From an uncultured Eubacteriales bacterium (GTDB taxonomy: Bacteria > Bacillota > Clostridia > Oscillospirales > Oscillospiraceae), in NCBI GenBank assembly GCA_902477055.1, contig CABSFY010000068.1:1-12912 (forward strand): 12,912 nt of DNA, written 5' to 3'. Shown one piece after another: positions 11,673-12,912 of this stretch. The notes under the pieces are model-generated. The model did not search any database and was not told where the DNA came from. It saw only the letters and a list, made by a program, of their open reading frames with translations. The first letter of the stretch is position 1. The number at the start of each line of letters is the position of its first letter. Both the position numbers and the translations under genes were made by a program.

Positions 11673-12098
11673 TTATTCGTGCGTTTCTGTGTCCTCGGTG
11701 ATGTAGACCTGAACAAAGGCGCGGGAGCCGTACCGCTTGACAACGCGGGCGTCGGTGATCTGGCAATCGTCGCCGTAGGCAATGTGATTGATCGCATCGC
11801 ATATGATCTTCCCGAGGTTGTCGAAATCCGGCTTCTTCGTCGGCTTGATCTCGCCGGACAGTTTCTTTTTGCGCTTGATCCTGCTGTCCGAGGCTGGCAC
11901 GGGAAAGAACGCGAAGATGTCCACCTTCAGCGGCGTGCCGGGAGGGAAGAAGCCGTCGAAGCCCTCGCGGCAGCATTCCCTGACCCACATTTCATAGTTC
12001 GCGGTTTTTGCCGGGGTGTAGGTTCTGCCGGATTGCGAGTTGAAGCGTGGCCTGCCCTTGCCGACCGGCTCGCCGGGAATGCAGAACGCGGCGATCAT
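11673..12098 (-). CDS. rusA: RusA-family Holliday junction resolvase, 141 aa
   Basis: RusA enzymes are dimeric, metal-dependent nucleases that cut four-way DNA junctions formed in phage recombination and replication. The ATG at 12098 overlaps the TGA of the SSB gene as ATGA. The N-terminus, IPGEPVGKGRPRFNSQSGRT, is the conserved basic P-x-GKxRPR segment. The active-site region reads KKPDFDNLGKIICDAINHIA, then GDDCQITDARVVKRYG. It has acidic residues D91, D93, D101 and D110/D111 in the positions expected of the metal-binding aspartates. The length is close to the E. coli protein (120) and typical of Firmicutes phage versions. It is coupled to an SSB, as in many phage recombination modules. Confidence 0.9.
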   Translation of the reverse strand: MIAAFCIPGEPVGKGRPRFNSQSGRTYTPAKTANYEMWVRECCREGFDGFFPPGTPLKVDIFAFFPVPASDSRIKRKKKLSGEIKPTKKPDFDNLGKIICDAINHIAYGDDCQITDARVVKRYGSRAFVQVYITEDTETHE

Positions 12099-12517
12099 TC
12101 CGGCTCCTCCTGCAAGAAATCGGCCAGCCCGGGCTGATAGTCATAGCTGGGCGGGATATACTGCCCGATGTCGTCGTCCGTCTTCGGACCGTCGGACTTC
12201 TTGCCGACGAAATAGCATTTTGTTACGTTGAATTGATGCTGCCGCCGCCGTTTGCCGTCGCGGTCGGTGAAGTCCTTTGTTTCCAGCCGCCCGACCAATA
12301 GCGCCTGCTTGCCCTTTGGGAAGTATTTGCACAGATTGACGGCGGTCATGTCCCACGCAATGAAATCGATGAAATCAACGGGGCGCTCGCCGGTTCCGGA
12401 ATTGAGATAGTCGCGCTCCGTGGCGATGGTCCCGCGGCAGAACTTATTGCCGTATTTTACGGGGACCATCTGCGGGTCTTTGCACATGATTCCATGCAGT
12501 GCAACGATGTTGAACAT
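12095..12517 (-). CDS. ssb: Single-stranded DNA-binding protein, 140 aa
   Basis: SSB coats single-stranded DNA during replication and recombination. The start chosen is the ATG at 12517 (MFNIVALHGIMCKDPQM), with AAAGGAG 8 bases upstream; the longer open frame to the right is not protein-like. The OB-fold signatures are FIDFIAWDMTAVNLCKYFPK (about 49-68), then ALLVGRLETKDFTDRDGKRR (about 72-91) and HQFNVTKCYFVG. The C-terminal tail is short and acidic (LADFLQEEPE) but lacks the DDDIPF tip by which bacterial SSBs recruit host partners. It may therefore act only with phage proteins, perhaps the coupled RusA. Confidence 0.85.
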   Translation of the reverse strand: MFNIVALHGIMCKDPQMVPVKYGNKFCRGTIATERDYLNSGTGERPVDFIDFIAWDMTAVNLCKYFPKGKQALLVGRLETKDFTDRDGKRRRQHQFNVTKCYFVGKKSDGPKTDDDIGQYIPPSYDYQPGLADFLQEEPE

Positions 12518-12530
12518 AATCCTGCTCCTT

Positions 12531-12755
12531 TCAGCACGGAATCCCGTGCTTTCGTAATTCCTTTTTCCGTTCCTCCTGGGCTTCCCATTGCCGCAGCACG
12601 TGGTCAATGTCGCGCTCCAGACGGAGATTGCGCTGACCGGAGAGAACGCGGGAGATTTGCGACGGGGAATAATTGCAGCAGTCTGCAAGATCGCGCTGTG
12701 TTTTGTGCAGCGCCTCCAGCCGCAGCTTGACGCGCATCCCCCAAGTCATTTTCAC
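12531..12755 (-). CDS. Small helix-turn-helix regulator (Cro/CI-XRE-like), 74 aa
   Basis: A GTG at 12755 is 9 bases after GGAGG and is preferred. An ATG two codons later is also possible, with a longer gap. Residues about 18-42 read TQRDLADCCNYSPSQISRVL followed by SGQRN. This is a standard helix-turn-helix: an A-x(8)-Y-SPSQISRxLSG recognition helix of the XRE type. A basic, glutamate-rich C-terminal helix (LRQWEAQEERKKELRKHGIP) follows. It lies between the unknown end gene and the SSB gene in one leftward operon. It could regulate phage early genes, but nothing shows which site it binds. Confidence 0.7.
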   Translation of the reverse strand: MKMTWGMRVKLRLEALHKTQRDLADCCNYSPSQISRVLSGQRNLRLERDIDHVLRQWEAQEERKKELRKHGIPC

Positions 12756-12761
12756 GCAGCC

Positions 12762-12911
12762 TCACCTCCCGTATTTTACTTCCTTCAACCACGGATACCG
12801 ATCCCGGAAGGGGACAGTCTCCGTGCCGAAGATTTCCGAAAGCCGCCGATCGAGCATCTCCTGCCAGTAGTCCTGCTCCGGATTGGCATAGAACGCGGCG
12901 TTGAATGTCTT
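12762..12911 (-). CDS. Unknown phage protein, C-terminal 49 residues only (runs off the right edge)
   Basis: This frame is open from the right edge to TGA at 12762-12764 and is 6 bases from the next gene, as in a tight operon. The visible end is KTFNAAFYANPEQDYWQEML, then DRRLSEIFGTETVPFRDRYP and WLKEVKYGR, a well-balanced protein composition. The place before HTH, SSB and RusA suggests a recombination or replication protein. Too little is seen to name it. Confidence 0.55.
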   Translation of the reverse strand, partial: KTFNAAFYANPEQDYWQEMLDRRLSEIFGTETVPFRDRYPWLKEVKYGR

Positions 12912-12912
12912 T

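Noticed and set aside
1..12912. CRISPR array, insertion sequence or integrase attachment site
   Set aside because: No regularly spaced direct repeats, no transposase or integrase frame, and no paired terminal repeats or duplicated att-like core were seen.

Overview
This window is part of a tailed-bacteriophage or prophage genome. The host is most likely a GC-rich Firmicute of the gut Oscillospirales/Ruminococcaceae type. That rests on strong AGGAGG-type ribosome binding sites, an r1t-type holin, an Amidase_2 endolysin with a clostridial-phage-style C-terminal wall-binding segment, and Firmicutes-type head proteins. No integrase, large terminase or long tail machinery lies in the window, and both ends cut through genes.

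The left two thirds (about 1-9560) is read leftwards. In order of transcription it holds: a probable small terminase-like protein (9062-9556); a noncoding stretch with a possible promoter; a small unknown protein (8283-8612); a noncoding block with a short tRNA-like element and a second structured element carrying a T-arm-like sequence; the lysis pair, holin (7710-7910) and amidase (6915-7706); an acidic scaffold (5889-6767); a major capsid protein with an extra C-terminal domain (4759-5832); a membrane-anchored coiled-coil protein (4320-4709); a P22-like portal (2648-4333); a repeat-built tail or appendage protein (785-2647); a second small structural protein (264-788); and the start of a membrane protein (2-271). 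Lysis before head, and capsid before portal, is not the usual terS-terL-portal-scaffold-capsid order of Firmicutes siphophages.

The middle (about 9557-10128) is AT-richer and regulatory. It contains a 56-bp near-perfect palindrome, a cluster of RACGAG repeats, a leftward terminator, and a compact module. In that module a consensus promoter drives a 27-codon peptide gene. A second near-consensus promoter on the other strand faces it and drives an antisense RNA ending at a hairpin inside the peptide gene. The predicted starts of the two RNAs fall on the same sequence, GCAAGGGGC. The layout resembles a type I toxin-antitoxin locus, or an antisense-controlled operon leader, and is the most interesting part of the window.

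That leader opens a rightward operon (10129-11571): a small ribbon-helix-helix-like protein, a J-domain protein and two small unknown proteins. It converges at a strong terminator hairpin (11636-11665) on a leftward recombination/replication operon from the right edge: the C-terminus of an unknown protein, an HTH regulator, a single-strand DNA-binding protein and a RusA-type Holliday-junction resolvase.
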